This document shows, in pieces, positions 13,526 through 14,442 of a stretch of DNA of 14,442 bases; positions within the stretch are counted from its first letter, which is position 1; every line of letters starts with the position of its first letter. Source of the DNA: Chloroflexota bacterium (GTDB lineage: Bacteria > Chloroflexota > UBA5177 > JANWHV01); NCBI GenBank assembly GCA_025924845.1, contig JAICHN010000081.1, forward strand, positions 1-14,442. Direction: 5' to 3'. The notes under the pieces are model-generated. The model was not told where the DNA came from and searched no databases. It saw only the letters and a program-made list of their open reading frames with translations. A program made the translations under genes and the position numbers.

Positions 13526-14306
13526 CGAGATCAGCGAAATGCTCGGCGCCTACGCCCTCGACGCGCTCACTCCGGAAGAGCGTGCCCGCGTCGAGGCGTA
13601 CCTGCCGACCTCGCCGGAGGCCGCAACGGAGGCGGAGCAGCTTGCCTCCGTGGTGGCGCTGCTTCCGCTCGCCGTTGAGCCGCGCGATCCGCCCCCCGCC
13701 CTGCGTACCCGTTTGCTCTCAGTGGTAGAAAAAGAAGAAGCGGAGTGGAAGAGGACCCGAGCCGCGACGAATCAGCCTGCTGGGGCGCCGAGCGGGACGC
13801 CGGCGGTGGATTCGGCCGGCGCCGACGGTTGGTGGACCCAGGTCCGCCTGACCCTACGGGGCCTGCCCGCCTATGCCTACGGAACGGGCGGCGCTCTGGT
13901 CGCGGCGGCGGCGATATTGCTGATTGTGCTGCTCACGCGGAATACGGTCACTGTGGTCACCCATCATGGATCGGCGGTGGCTCAGGTAGTTGGGGGGATC
14001 AACCTGTCCCGCACGACATTCACCGTAGATACGCGGAGCGATCACACCACTGCCGTTCACTTCAGCCATTTACCCTCGCCGCCCGCCGGTAAAGCCTACG
14101 AAGTATGGCTGATCCCGGCCAAAGGGCAGCCGGTGCCGATCGGCGGATTCGTACCGGGGAGCAGTCACTCCTTCAGCGCCGTCTATCCGCACGACGCCGC
14201 CGGCTTCGCGGTGGCCGCCGTGAGCATCGAACGTGCGCCAGGGAGCGCTTTCAGTCCGTCAAAATACGTAGCCTTTGAAGCGAAGCTGACCGGTTCAACC
14301 GGTTAG
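13515..14306 (+). CDS. membrane anti-sigma factor, RskA-like
   Basis: The 263-residue protein has the layout of anti-sigma-K factors. Residues 1-70 form the cytoplasmic sigma-binding part (SEMLGAYALDALTPEERARV at 7-26, then LPTSPEAATEAEQL), without the zinc-binding HxxxCxxC motif, so it is a non-zinc type. A polar linker follows, then one membrane helix at about 125-142 (GALVAAAAILLIVLL). The external part (145-262) is an RskA C-terminal domain, with GKAYEVWLIPAKGQPVPIGGF (192-212) and AVSIERAPGS (235-244). Such proteins hold their sigma factor until cleaved in response to a signal. The start overlaps the sigma gene by 11 nt with GGGAG 6 nt upstream. A perfect dyad ACCGGTT-c-AACCGGT lies at 14289-14303, just before the stop. 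Confidence 0.93.
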   Translation: MTPDEISEMLGAYALDALTPEERARVEAYLPTSPEAATEAEQLASVVALLPLAVEPRDPPPALRTRLLSVVEKEEAEWKRTRAATNQPAGAPSGTPAVDSAGADGWWTQVRLTLRGLPAYAYGTGGALVAAAAILLIVLLTRNTVTVVTHHGSAVAQVVGGINLSRTTFTVDTRSDHTTAVHFSHLPSPPAGKAYEVWLIPAKGQPVPIGGFVPGSSHSFSAVYPHDAAGFAVAAVSIERAPGSAFSPSKYVAFEAKLTGSTG

Positions 14307-14442
14307 CGCTCCTCGTTCGGTCGCTGTCTATATTAGCGAGGCGGGGGGGGGGCGGGGCGCCCGCCGCCCCGGGGGGGGGGGTAGGGGGAGGCAACCGGGG
14401 CGGTGGGGCCGAAGAGGCCCCCGCCGAGCCCCGCCGCCCAAA
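14307..14442. other. G/C homopolymer-rich, non-coding terminal stretch
   Basis: After the anti-sigma stop, a weak CCTCG/CGAGG pair (14311-14315, 14337-14341) is followed by runs of 10 G (14343-14352) and 11 G (14371-14381), a GGGGCG/CGCCCC hairpin (14354-14370) and, near the end, GGGGCC-gaaga-GGCCCC. This is unlike the rest of the window. It could form G-quadruplexes, or could be a sequencing or assembly artefact at a contig end. No gene is visible. Confidence 0.7.

Noticed and set aside
1..14442. tRNA, rRNA, CRISPR array, insertion sequence or attachment site
   Set aside because: I saw no cloverleaf, regularly spaced repeats, transposase or integrase motifs, or target-site duplications anywhere in the window.

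Overview
The window is moderately GC-rich, densely packed bacterial chromosome. It holds fifteen protein genes, one cut by the left edge, and no RNA genes, CRISPR array or transposase that I can see. The gene set (ABC sugar importer without its own ATPase, ECF sigma with an RskA-like anti-sigma, eukaryotic-type Ser/Thr kinase beside a VWA protein, Tat-exported molybdopterin enzyme, divergent MurA) suggests a Terrabacteria-type lineage such as Chloroflexota or a neighbouring phylum. This is an inference from gene content; no marker gene is present.

Layout. 1-371 (-): N-terminal part of a UbiA-family prenyltransferase. 511-822 (+): small unknown helical protein. 828-2805 (-): murA-like gene followed by a DedA-family membrane protein, 4 nt apart, so probably one transcript. 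2806-3270: a 465-base non-coding region between divergent units, with several inverted repeats and a possible 19-codon leader ORF. 3271-6567 (+): sugar importer operon (binding protein, intercistronic hairpin, two permeases overlapping by 4 nt) ending in a strong bidirectional terminator. 6664-9448 (-): Ser/Thr kinase, RluA-type pseudouridine synthase and Tat-exported molybdopterin oxidoreductase, read in that order. 9652-11892 (+): a J-domain/von Willebrand A fusion protein followed by a CYTH triphosphate-tunnel enzyme, divergent from the kinase. 12135-12851 (+): PHP-domain phosphoesterase. 12894-14306 (+): a possible 12-codon leader ORF coupled to an ECF sigma gene, then its membrane anti-sigma factor. 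14307-14442: G/C homopolymer-rich terminal stretch, possibly a contig-end artefact.

How they fit. MurA makes the first committed peptidoglycan intermediate and DedA proteins handle the undecaprenyl carrier lipid, so the pair fits envelope synthesis. The importer probably borrows a shared ATPase encoded elsewhere; its lower GC than the flanks hints at a separate history. The most interesting part is 8201-11892: a kinase with four C-terminal membrane helices, divergent from a J-domain/VWA fusion with an intact HPD motif and intact MIDAS, and a CYTH enzyme 27 nt downstream. I read this as a candidate, possibly undescribed, signalling or protein-remodelling module. The second point of interest is the sigma operon, where the best ribosome binding site serves a 12-codon ORF whose stop overlaps the sigma start as TAATG.
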